A stretch of 64,000 nt of DNA, from the NCBI GenBank assembly GCA_045657625.1, contig JAZOTM010000023.1, forward strand, positions 1 through 64,000. The letters run 5' to 3'. The notes below the pieces were generated by a model. That model was not told the origin of the DNA and did no database searches. It worked only from the letters and a program-made list of their open reading frames with translations. The position numbers and the translations under genes were made by a program. The DNA comes from JAZOTM01 sp045657625 (GTDB taxonomy: Bacteria; Bacillota; Clostridia; Lachnospirales; Lachnospiraceae). Position 1 is the first letter of the stretch. Every line of letters starts with the position of its first letter. This document shows, in pieces, positions 17,173 through 24,769 of this stretch.

Positions 17173-18837
17173 ATGATGAATTACAGAAAATACAAGAGAA
17201 CCCCCGTGGTAAATTACCCGGAAAGACAGTGGCCAAATAAGGAGATTACAAAAGCACCGACTTGGTGTTCTGTAGACCTTCGTGATGGCAATCAGGCTTT
17301 GATTGAGCCGATGAACGTAGAAGAAAAAATCGAGATGTTCCAGTTGTTACTAAAACTTGGTTTTAAGGAAATCGAAATTGGTTTCCCGGCAGCATCACAG
17401 ATTGAATTTGACTTCTTACGTCGCTTGGTTGAAGATGATATGATTCCGGATGATGTAACAGTACAGGTGCTTTGCCAGTGTAGAGAGCACTTGATTGATC
17501 GTACGTTTGAAGCTATTCAGGGAATTAAAAATATTATTTTCCATATTTACAACTCCACCTCTACATTACAGAGAGAAGCTGTGTTCCATATGGATCGCGA
17601 AGCCATCAAGCAGATTGCGATTGATGGTACCAATATGGTAAAAAGTCGTTTGGATCGTTACGACGGCAATTTGACTTTGGAATATTCACCGGAAAGTTTT
17701 ACCGGTACAGAACTTGATTTTGCTTTGGAAGTGTGTGAAGCAGTACAGGAGACTTGGAATCATGCCACAGACAACAAAATCATTTTCAACTTGCCTTCCA
17801 CAGTAGAAATGACCACTCCAAACGTTTATGCAGATCAGATTGAATGGATGAGTTCTCATTTCAAAAATAGAGAAGACATTATTGTTTCCGTACATCCACA
17901 CAATGATAGAGGATGCGGTATCGCAGCTACGGAACTTGCACTTTTGGCAGGCGCTGACCGTGTAGAAGGAACTCTTCTTGGAAACGGAGAAAGAACCGGA
18001 AACGTTGATATCTTAACCGTTGCTTACAATATGTTTACCCAGGGTGTCAATCCAAAGTTGAACCTGGAAGATATCACAGAAATCATCGACGTTTACGAAC
18101 GTTGCTGCAAGATGAAAGTAGACCCGAGACATCCATATGCCGGAAAATTAGTATTTACCGCATTTTCCGGATCTCATCAGGATGCCATCAATAAGGGTAT
18201 CAAGCATATGGAGGAAAAGGATGACGGCATTTGGGCAGTTCCTTATCTTCCGGTGGATCCTTCCGATTTGGGAAGAAAATACGAAGGAATCGTTCGTATC
18301 AACAGCCAGTCCGGAAAGGGCGGCGTAGCCTTCGTTATGGAATCCATGTATGGATACAAGTTACCGAAGGAAATGCAGAGAGAGTTTGCAGATGTGATTC
18401 AGAAATTGTCCGAAGAAAGAGGAGAAATCGCTCCTTCCGTAATCATGGACAACTTCACAAGAGAATATCTGGACGTCAAGACTCCTTATGAATATGTAAA
18501 AGCTCGGATTACCGAGGATGAAGAAGGAGATGAAGCGACTGCAACGGTTCGTTTCCGCATCAATGGAGAAGAACGTTTGGCAGAAGCTACCGGTAACGGA
18601 CCGATTAATGCAGTAAAGAATGCATTGATCTCTGAAATCAGTGGATTGGATGTTACCATTTTAAATTATTCAGAACATGCATTGAGCCAAGGATCTGAAG
18701 CAAAAGCAGCAGCTTATATCGAGCTTCGTGACAATACCACCGGCAATGTGACCTTTGGTGTAGGCGTAAGCTCCAACATTACCAGAGCTTCCATTCGCAG
18801 TATGTTTAGCGCATTGAACCGTTTGGCGGCAAAGTAA
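17173..18837 (+). CDS. leuA: 2-isopropylmalate synthase (long type)
   Basis: LeuA condenses acetyl-CoA with 2-ketoisovalerate, the first committed step of leucine synthesis. The HMGL-like TIM barrel opens with the motif CSVDLRDGNQAL near residue 33, has HPHNDRGCG near 243 for metal binding and GNGERTGNVD near 275. The C-terminal regulatory domain (about 430-554) carries the leucine-feedback fold. The 554-residue length and the N-terminal extension match the LeuA type found in Actinobacteria and some Firmicutes. No other leu genes are nearby and no T-box or leader peptide was seen. Confidence 0.93.
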   Translation: MMNYRKYKRTPVVNYPERQWPNKEITKAPTWCSVDLRDGNQALIEPMNVEEKIEMFQLLLKLGFKEIEIGFPAASQIEFDFLRRLVEDDMIPDDVTVQVLCQCREHLIDRTFEAIQGIKNIIFHIYNSTSTLQREAVFHMDREAIKQIAIDGTNMVKSRLDRYDGNLTLEYSPESFTGTELDFALEVCEAVQETWNHATDNKIIFNLPSTVEMTTPNVYADQIEWMSSHFKNREDIIVSVHPHNDRGCGIAATELALLAGADRVEGTLLGNGERTGNVDILTVAYNMFTQGVNPKLNLEDITEIIDVYERCCKMKVDPRHPYAGKLVFTAFSGSHQDAINKGIKHMEEKDDGIWAVPYLPVDPSDLGRKYEGIVRINSQSGKGGVAFVMESMYGYKLPKEMQREFADVIQKLSEERGEIAPSVIMDNFTREYLDVKTPYEYVKARITEDEEGDEATATVRFRINGEERLAEATGNGPINAVKNALISEISGLDVTILNYSEHALSQGSEAKAAAYIELRDNTTGNVTFGVGVSSNITRASIRSMFSALNRLAAK

Positions 18838-18848
18838 GAAAAGAAAAA

Positions 18849-18880
18849 AGAGCACATTTCGGTTTCGGGATGTGCTCTAT
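18849..18880 (+). terminator. Hairpin between leuA and the polysaccharide locus
   Basis: AGAGCACAT (18849-18857) pairs perfectly with ATGTGCTCT (18870-18878). There is no real T tract after it, so it is a weak terminator or processing site. Confidence 0.4.
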
Positions 18881-18902
18881 AAAATGAAACGAGGAAGAAA
18901 AG

Positions 18903-20984
18903 ATGAAAAGATTGTTTCAAACAATCCGCACCAATTTTAAGCGACGTCATCTTATCCAGCTTCTCGTTATGACAGCCTTGTTCCTGATTGGAGCAAGGGT
19001 GTGTTATGTTAACGAGATTGTTCCGAGAAAAGAGGATGCTTATACCATCGACCCGGTGGATGAAAATGACGACACAGACATTTATTTATTGGAAGAGGGA
19101 GAGACCATTACCCAGGAGTTTATTTATTCCAATAATCAGATGATTGCCACAGGTATCATGCTGTATTGCGATTCGGATACCGATGACAACGAAGGCCAGT
19201 TGACTTTACGCCTTTATGATGTGGAAACCGGAGAACTCATGGGAGAGACCGTAAAAGACGTATCTGAAATTGAAGATATGGATTTAACGGATTATGATAT
19301 TGAATATCTCAACGTAGGAATGAGTACCATTTTAGAAGGTATGAATGGAAAAACCTTACGTTTGGAACTCACCGTGGATGAACTTGGAAAAGATACGGAT
19401 CTTTACATCTATGCAGACCCTTATAAGAAATCCAATGGTTATGCCCAGGCGGTTGTAACCGGCGCAGAAGATCCGGAGATCAGTATTTTGGTTCGTGGCT
19501 ATTGCTACCTTTACAATTTCTGGGAATTCTACTATCGCGTATTTGCAATTTTGATTTATTTGATGATGTTCTTAGGTTATATGATGATTTTCGTACTTCA
19601 TACCGGTTTGGAAAAAGTGTTCCTTGTGGCAGGATTTACCTTTGCTATTGTGTACAACTTCCTATTGCCACCGGTAAGTACACCGGATGAAATGAATCAT
19701 TATGCGACCGCTTATTATTATTCCAATGCCTTGCTTGGTATTGAGGAACCAATCAATACCACAGAATACTTGGATAATGAATGTATTTATGTGCGTGAAA
19801 CGGATTTGGAAGCCCTTGCAGTGTTGCAAACCACACCAACCTTAAAGGAAATGGCTTACATTCACTGGAATTTGCTTCGTAGTCCATCCTCCACAGAACT
19901 AGTGGAATTCAATAAATCCAAGGAATCCGACAACTGGATTTTATACATTCCGGGAACGCTCGGTATTACCTTGGGACGATTGCTGAATATGAACGGAATC
20001 ACCACCCTGTATTTGGGTCGATTCTTCTGTGTATTGCTGTATTTGCTGTTGTTTTATCTTGCAATTAAAATCATACCTATCGGAAAGGCGGCGGTATTTG
20101 TCTTTGCCATTTGCCCGATGGTGATCCAGCAGTGCTGTTCTTATTCCTATGACGCCATGCCAATCGGTATGTTAGTGCTTTTTATGGCATATTTGTTCAA
20201 GTTGTTGTATGGCGGAGAAATGTTACAGAGAAAACAAATCATTGCTCTTGCAGTGATGCTGTTTTTACTGGCACCTTGTAAAGGTGGCGTATATATGCCT
20301 TTCTGTTTCCTGACCTTATTGATTCCGGCAGAACAGTTTGGTGGCAAGAAGCAAAAGAAAAAAATTATGTTACTTTTGACGGCAGTAATGGTAGTCAGCT
20401 TTGCTTTAAATACCTTAACCTACCTGCTTCAGGTACTTCATATTATTGAGCCGAAGACCGCGACACAGTCCTATTCTGAATCCTTGGATCCGTACACGGT
20501 AAAACAGGTACTGACACAGCCGATTTACATGATTTATGTGACCATCAATACCGTGCTTATGTATGCAGATTATTATTTCCAGGGAATGTTCTCCGGACCA
20601 CTTGGCTGGTTAAATATTTCCATCAATCCATTCTGGGCATACACCTTATTTGCCTTGATGTTCTTGGGCATTAGCAGAGTGGATGGAGATGAAGTGCATG
20701 TCAAGAAAAACCAAAAAGTTTGGTTTGTGATTTGCTTCGTGTTATTATTTGCCATGTCCGCAGGATCCATGTTGATCAGTTGGACCACCCAGGGAAATAC
20801 CACTATTCGTGGAATACAGGGTAGATATTTCACCCCGGCATTTTTGTTTTTACTTTTCTGTTTCAGAGGAAAATTTATTACTTTGAAGAGAAACATCGAC
20901 AACCGCATTGCATTCTTAGGTTTGACAATGGGCGTTGTTATTGTTAATAATATACTTTCGAGCATACAATCCGTACAATCGTAA
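18903..20984 (+). CDS. DUF2142 multi-spanning membrane protein with N-terminal beta domain (copy 1 of 6)
   Basis: This 693-residue protein starts with one transmembrane helix (about 18-37), has an extracytoplasmic beta-rich domain (about 40-190, LEEGETITQEFIYSNN onward) and then some ten membrane segments. Family hallmarks are the acidic loop motif TPDEMNHYAT near residue 260 and GIQGRYFTP near 637. DUF2142 proteins occur in surface-polysaccharide loci. The topology with an acidic first-loop motif resembles GT-C glycosyltransferases that use lipid-phosphate sugars, which is inference, not shown. It is the first gene of the locus and is followed by rfbD. Confidence 0.8.
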   Translation: MKRLFQTIRTNFKRRHLIQLLVMTALFLIGARVCYVNEIVPRKEDAYTIDPVDENDDTDIYLLEEGETITQEFIYSNNQMIATGIMLYCDSDTDDNEGQLTLRLYDVETGELMGETVKDVSEIEDMDLTDYDIEYLNVGMSTILEGMNGKTLRLELTVDELGKDTDLYIYADPYKKSNGYAQAVVTGAEDPEISILVRGYCYLYNFWEFYYRVFAILIYLMMFLGYMMIFVLHTGLEKVFLVAGFTFAIVYNFLLPPVSTPDEMNHYATAYYYSNALLGIEEPINTTEYLDNECIYVRETDLEALAVLQTTPTLKEMAYIHWNLLRSPSSTELVEFNKSKESDNWILYIPGTLGITLGRLLNMNGITTLYLGRFFCVLLYLLLFYLAIKIIPIGKAAVFVFAICPMVIQQCCSYSYDAMPIGMLVLFMAYLFKLLYGGEMLQRKQIIALAVMLFLLAPCKGGVYMPFCFLTLLIPAEQFGGKKQKKKIMLLLTAVMVVSFALNTLTYLLQVLHIIEPKTATQSYSESLDPYTVKQVLTQPIYMIYVTINTVLMYADYYFQGMFSGPLGWLNISINPFWAYTLFALMFLGISRVDGDEVHVKKNQKVWFVICFVLLFAMSAGSMLISWTTQGNTTIRGIQGRYFTPAFLFLLFCFRGKFITLKRNIDNRIAFLGLTMGVVIVNNILSSIQSVQS

Positions 20985-21077
20985 ATTTTGTTTAAAAAGA
21001 TACGGTGTGAAGGAAACTCGTATAACGAAAAACAGATTTTTTTATAAATAGTTACATTGTGTAAAAAGGAGAAAATC

Positions 21078-21950
21078 ATGAAGAAGATTTTAGTAACAGG
21101 ATGCAATGGTCAGCTTGGCCGTGCAATTCAGAAAGAATATGGAGATACTGTAGAATTTATCCGCACGGACGTTATCGATGCGGATGGAATTACAAAATTA
21201 GATATTACAAATGTAGAACAGGTTATGGCACTTGCTCGTGAGACCAAGCCGGATACCATCATCAACTGTGCAGCCGCTACCAACGTAGATGGATGTGAAA
21301 AAGATTGGGATTTCGCTTATCGTGTAAATGCAATCGGACCGAGAAACTTAAGTATCGCAGCTACCGAAATCGGTGCAAAGATGATTCATGTTTCTACCGA
21401 CTATGTATTCCCGGGCAACAATCCAAAGCATTTGACCGAGTTTGATACTCCGGACCCAATCAGTGCTTATGGAAAGACCAAGTACGAAGGAGAAAAATTC
21501 GTACAGGCTTTTGCAAAGAATTACTTTATTTTACGTACAGCTTGGCTTTACGGAGATGGAAAGAACTTTGTAAAGACCATGCTTGGTTTGACTGAAAAAT
21601 ATGATGAAGTAAGTGTTGTTTGTGATCAGTGTGGTTCTCCAACCTCTGCTTCTGAACTTGCTCGTATGATTCGTTTCTTGGAAAACACAGAAAACTATGG
21701 TCTTTTCCATGCAACTTGCGAAGGAGATACCAACTGGGCTGACTTCACAGAAGAGTTTTATCGTTTAGCAGGAAAGACGACCAAGGTAAATCATGTTACC
21801 AGCAAGCAGTACAAGGAAATGAATCCGGCTTCTGCAGATAGACCGGCATTCTCTATCTTAGAGAATTATATGATCAAACTTACCAGCGACTTCATGATGA
21901 AGGATTGGCATGATGCCATTGAAGAATACATGAAGGCACTTCAGGCATAA
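21078..21950 (+). CDS. rfbD: dTDP-4-dehydrorhamnose reductase
   Basis: RfbD carries out the last step to dTDP-L-rhamnose with NAD(P)H. It is an SDR protein with the nucleotide loop TGCNGQLG near residue 7, the sugar-enzyme motif STDYVFPG near 105 and the catalytic YGKTK near 133. The length of 290 residues is normal. The ATG at 21078 is preceded by AAAAGGAG; an upstream in-frame TTG would give a seven-residue extension that is not supported. It is separated from rfbB, rfbA and rfbC by 6 kb, but together they complete the pathway. A glycosyltransferase follows after 9 bases. Confidence 0.95.
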   Translation: MKKILVTGCNGQLGRAIQKEYGDTVEFIRTDVIDADGITKLDITNVEQVMALARETKPDTIINCAAATNVDGCEKDWDFAYRVNAIGPRNLSIAATEIGAKMIHVSTDYVFPGNNPKHLTEFDTPDPISAYGKTKYEGEKFVQAFAKNYFILRTAWLYGDGKNFVKTMLGLTEKYDEVSVVCDQCGSPTSASELARMIRFLENTENYGLFHATCEGDTNWADFTEEFYRLAGKTTKVNHVTSKQYKEMNPASADRPAFSILENYMIKLTSDFMMKDWHDAIEEYMKALQA

Positions 21951-21959
21951 GGAGAAATC

Positions 21960-22787
21960 ATGGAAAAACCACTTGTTAGTGTATGCATTCCGGCATACAA
22001 CAATGCAGCATATATTACGGAAACCATTGAGTCCGTGTTAAATCAGACTTATGAGAACCTGGAACTTGTCATCTGTGATGACCAGTCCAAGGATAATACG
22101 GTAGAGGTCATTGAATCCATCAATGACCCACGTATCCGTGTGGTAAAAAATGAGAAAAACCTTGGAATGAGCGGCAATTGGAATAATTGCCTGAAGCATT
22201 GCAAGGGTGAATTTATAAAATTGATTTGTGCCGACGATTTATTGGCAGAAACCGCTTTGGAAAAAGAAGTACAGGCTTTGATTGAGAATCCTACCGCAGT
22301 CCTGGCAGAAAGTGACACGGTGCTTGTGGATTTGAATGGAAAAAAGAAGGGCTGGTACAAGCGTTACAAGAGAAGTGGTATGGTAAATGGAAAGGAAATC
22401 GTAAGAGCCGGTTTCTTTTCACAGAACTACTTTGGTGCACCTCTTGCCAATACCTTTCGTCGCTCTGTGATTGAAGAATTCGGCGATTTTGATACGGATT
22501 TTGTATATATTTTGGACTACGAACTGTGGGTGCGTTTGGCATGTCAGGGAGATGTGTTCATTATTCATGAACCGTTAAACTTCTTCCGCGTCCGCAATGA
22601 TTCCAACACCGGAGAAGTCATTGCCGGTGATAAAACAGACATTTACGTGGCAGAACATAGAATGCTTTTGGATAAGCATGGGGATGCTGTCCACATGACA
22701 GAAGCAGACAAGCAAAGAAGTGTACGTATCCGTAAACTTCGCAACTTCGCTGCGAATATTTATTTGAAAATATTTGTACACAAATAA
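21960..22787 (+). CDS. Family 2 glycosyltransferase
   Basis: A cytoplasmic GT-A fold enzyme of 275 residues. The N-terminal motif VSVCIPAYNNAAYI, the nucleotide-binding DDQS near residue 41 and the variant DXD-like CADDL near 91 are visible; the C-terminal part has WVRLACQGDV near 183. It has no membrane segment. Placed directly after rfbD, it could transfer rhamnose or another sugar to the growing chain. Donor and acceptor cannot be read from sequence. Confidence 0.88.
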   Translation: MEKPLVSVCIPAYNNAAYITETIESVLNQTYENLELVICDDQSKDNTVEVIESINDPRIRVVKNEKNLGMSGNWNNCLKHCKGEFIKLICADDLLAETALEKEVQALIENPTAVLAESDTVLVDLNGKKKGWYKRYKRSGMVNGKEIVRAGFFSQNYFGAPLANTFRRSVIEEFGDFDTDFVYILDYELWVRLACQGDVFIIHEPLNFFRVRNDSNTGEVIAGDKTDIYVAEHRMLLDKHGDAVHMTEADKQRSVRIRKLRNFAANIYLKIFVHK

Positions 22788-22809
22788 TCACTGGGTTTGC
22801 GAAGGCAGG

Positions 22810-22940
22810 AATTGCGAAACTGTTATGCGGCATAGCCGCATAAGCAATCTGCAAGAAAATCCTTCTGGCAAGCTTGCTTGCCAAGAGGATTTATTTGCAG
22901 ATTATATATGCCACTTAGGTGGCATAATAGTTTCGCAATT
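22810..22940 (+). other. Four-way junction (cloverleaf-like) inverted repeat
   Basis: An outer stem of about 18 bp (22810-22828 with 22922-22940, one G-U type pair) encloses three hairpins: 22825-22841 (7 bp, loop CAT or ATA), 22846-22903 (three stacked stems of 9, 7 and 7 bp with CTTG loop) and 22907-22926 (8 bp, loop TTAG). Some end bases can pair in either of two stems. It lies in a 223-base gap between two glycosyltransferase genes. It has no tRNA features. A structured RNA, a regulatory leader or a miniature repeat are all possible. Confidence 0.65.
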
Positions 22941-23010
22941 TCGTGTATACGATTTGCCGTACATTTCACAAACTCAGGTGTATATCAATCTCACACAGTT
23001 AGGAAAAAAG

Positions 23011-23700
23011 ATGAAAAAATTAGTCATAATTCCTGCTTACAACGAGCGGGGGAGTATTTTAAAAACGGTACAGGACGTAAAGGATCATGCCCCAAGTTTT
23101 GATTACGTGGTAGTGAACGATTGTTCCAAGGATGATACGTTAAAAATTTGTAGAGAGAATGGCATCAATGTCATTAACTTGCCTATGAATCTCGGTATTG
23201 GCGGTGGCGTGCAAACCGGCTATATGTATGCTTTTCGTAATGGCTACGACGTAGCGGTACAGTTCGATGGAGATGGCCAGCACAATGCAGCTTACTTGGA
23301 TCAAATGGCAGAAACCGTAGACAAAGAAGGCTTGGATATGGTTATTGGTTCTCGTTATATTGAGAAAAAAGGCTTCCAGTCCAGTGGACTTCGTCGTATG
23401 GGAATCCGTTATTTTACCTGGTTAATCAAACTCATGACCGGACAAAAGATTACTGATCCTACTTCCGGTATGCGTATGTGTAATCGTGATGTCATCGAAA
23501 TCTACGCAAAGGATTATCCAAGAGATTATCCGGAACCGGAAAGCGTGACAGAGATTTTGAAGAGGGGAAAAAAAGTAAAGGAAATCCCGGTAATGATGAA
23601 TGAACGTACGGAAGGTGTTTCCTCAATTTCTCCGAAGAAATCCATTTATTATATGATTAAAGTAAGCCTGGCAGTCATTATGGCGGGAAAGCGCGTATAG
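23011..23700 (+). CDS. Family 2 glycosyltransferase, polyprenyl-phosphate sugar synthase type
   Basis: A 229-residue enzyme resembling dolichyl/undecaprenyl-phosphate sugar synthases: IIPAYNERGSI at the N-terminus, VVNDCSKDD near residue 33, FDGDGQHNA near 83 as the DXD motif, and TDPTSGMR near 147. It has no C-terminal membrane helices; these may be supplied by the DUF2304 protein encoded 12 bases downstream. Such enzymes load a sugar on undecaprenyl phosphate for use outside the membrane. The ATG at 23011 follows AGGAAAAAAG; longer upstream starts would run through the structured repeat and are rejected. Confidence 0.9.
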   Translation: MKKLVIIPAYNERGSILKTVQDVKDHAPSFDYVVVNDCSKDDTLKICRENGINVINLPMNLGIGGGVQTGYMYAFRNGYDVAVQFDGDGQHNAAYLDQMAETVDKEGLDMVIGSRYIEKKGFQSSGLRRMGIRYFTWLIKLMTGQKITDPTSGMRMCNRDVIEIYAKDYPRDYPEPESVTEILKRGKKVKEIPVMMNERTEGVSSISPKKSIYYMIKVSLAVIMAGKRV

Positions 23701-23712
23701 GAGGAACGAAAC

Positions 23713-24060
23713 ATGGATATCAGAATGAGATTTTTTATTGGCATTATCATGGTTTTGGCCTTTGTTTACATTGTGCACGCCATTAGAACCAGCTTAATTG
23801 ACATTCGTCATTCTTTGGTATGGATGGCTATGGTGATTATCTTAATGATTTTGGATATTTTTCCAAATATCCTTGAGGTTCTGGCAAAGGGACTTGGCTT
23901 TGCATTGCCGGTAAATATGTTATTTTTCTTGGGTGTATTTATTTCCATTGTGATTATTTTTGGCCTCACCGCGAAGGTGTCCAAACTCAATGATCAGATG
24001 AAGACCATGACACAGGAAATGGCCCTGATGGAAAAGAAATTGGAAGAAATGGACAAATAA
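23713..24060 (+). CDS. DUF2304 small membrane protein
   Basis: A 115-residue protein with three hydrophobic helices (about 5-22, 32-55 and 60-84) and a C-terminal coiled coil (KVSKLNDQMKTMTQEMALME). This layout matches DUF2304, which is often encoded beside polyprenyl-phosphate glycosyltransferases as here. AGGAGG sits just before the start and overlaps the end of the previous gene. It may anchor the glycosyltransferase to the membrane or take part in lipid-sugar flipping; neither is shown. Confidence 0.85.
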   Translation: MDIRMRFFIGIIMVLAFVYIVHAIRTSLIDIRHSLVWMAMVIILMILDIFPNILEVLAKGLGFALPVNMLFFLGVFISIVIIFGLTAKVSKLNDQMKTMTQEMALMEKKLEEMDK

Positions 24061-24061
24061 G

Positions 24062-24757
24062 ATGAAATATCGTCACGAGCTGAAATATCAAATCGATAGC
24101 AAACAGTTGGAAGAATTAAAAATAAGACTACAGAATTGTATGACACTAGATCCTCACGTAGGTGAGAAAGGCTATTATACCATTCGTAGTCTTTATTTTG
24201 ATGATTATGACAATTCTTGTTTTTATGCAAATGAGGACGGAACGGACCCCAGAGAAAAGTTTCGCCTCCGCATATACAACGGAGCGGATGACCGCATTCG
24301 TTTGGAATTAAAAAGAAAAGAAGCAGATAAAACATTGAAAAAATCAGCCCTTGTGGACCGGGCATTTTGCGAAACGGTTATGGCTGGGGATCCGGTGGCT
24401 TTTTCCCAAAGTGAAAACCCGGTGCTGAACAAGTTTTATCTATGGCAGGAGATGCAAGGTCTTGGACCGAAAATCATTGTGGAATACGACCGCATACCTT
24501 ATATCCATCCCGATGGGAATGTGCGAATCACGTTGGATATGAACATGCGCTCTTCCCTGGAAGTGGATCGATTTTTACCGAAAAACCAGGAAGATTCCTA
24601 TGTTTCTATGCGTCCCATCATGCCGGTAGGCCAGCATTTGTTGGAAGTGAAGTACGATGAATTTTTACCGGATTACATCTATCACGCCATTTCTATGCCG
24701 GGACTGCAAAGGACTACCTATTCAAAATATTATTTGTGTAGAAAATTCTGTGGGTAA
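24062..24757 (+). CDS. VTC-domain protein, putative polyphosphate polymerase
   Basis: VTC domains form a tunnel that polymerises ATP gamma-phosphate to polyphosphate. Visible family traits are RHELKYQI at the N-terminus, SLYFDDYDN near residue 44, the basic strand motifs REKFRLRIYN near 64 and RLELKRKE near 79, and the late strand LLEVKYDEF near 199. Its 231 residues cover the catalytic domain only, without membrane helices. It begins one base after the DUF2304 stop, and a CotH protein and a DUF4956 protein follow, a set that recurs in Firmicutes. A different phosphotransfer product is possible. Confidence 0.82.
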   Translation: MKYRHELKYQIDSKQLEELKIRLQNCMTLDPHVGEKGYYTIRSLYFDDYDNSCFYANEDGTDPREKFRLRIYNGADDRIRLELKRKEADKTLKKSALVDRAFCETVMAGDPVAFSQSENPVLNKFYLWQEMQGLGPKIIVEYDRIPYIHPDGNVRITLDMNMRSSLEVDRFLPKNQEDSYVSMRPIMPVGQHLLEVKYDEFLPDYIYHAISMPGLQRTTYSKYYLCRKFCG

Positions 24758-24769
24758 AGGAAGAAGAGC

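Noticed and set aside
22810..22940. tRNA or tmRNA gene
   Set aside because: Although cloverleaf-like, the stem lengths are wrong, there is no anticodon arm, T-loop sequence or CCA-like end.
22774..23010. An upstream extension of the glycosyltransferase at 23011
   Set aside because: It would read through the cloverleaf structure and overlap the previous gene; family members begin at MKKLVIIPAYNE, which has its own ribosome site.
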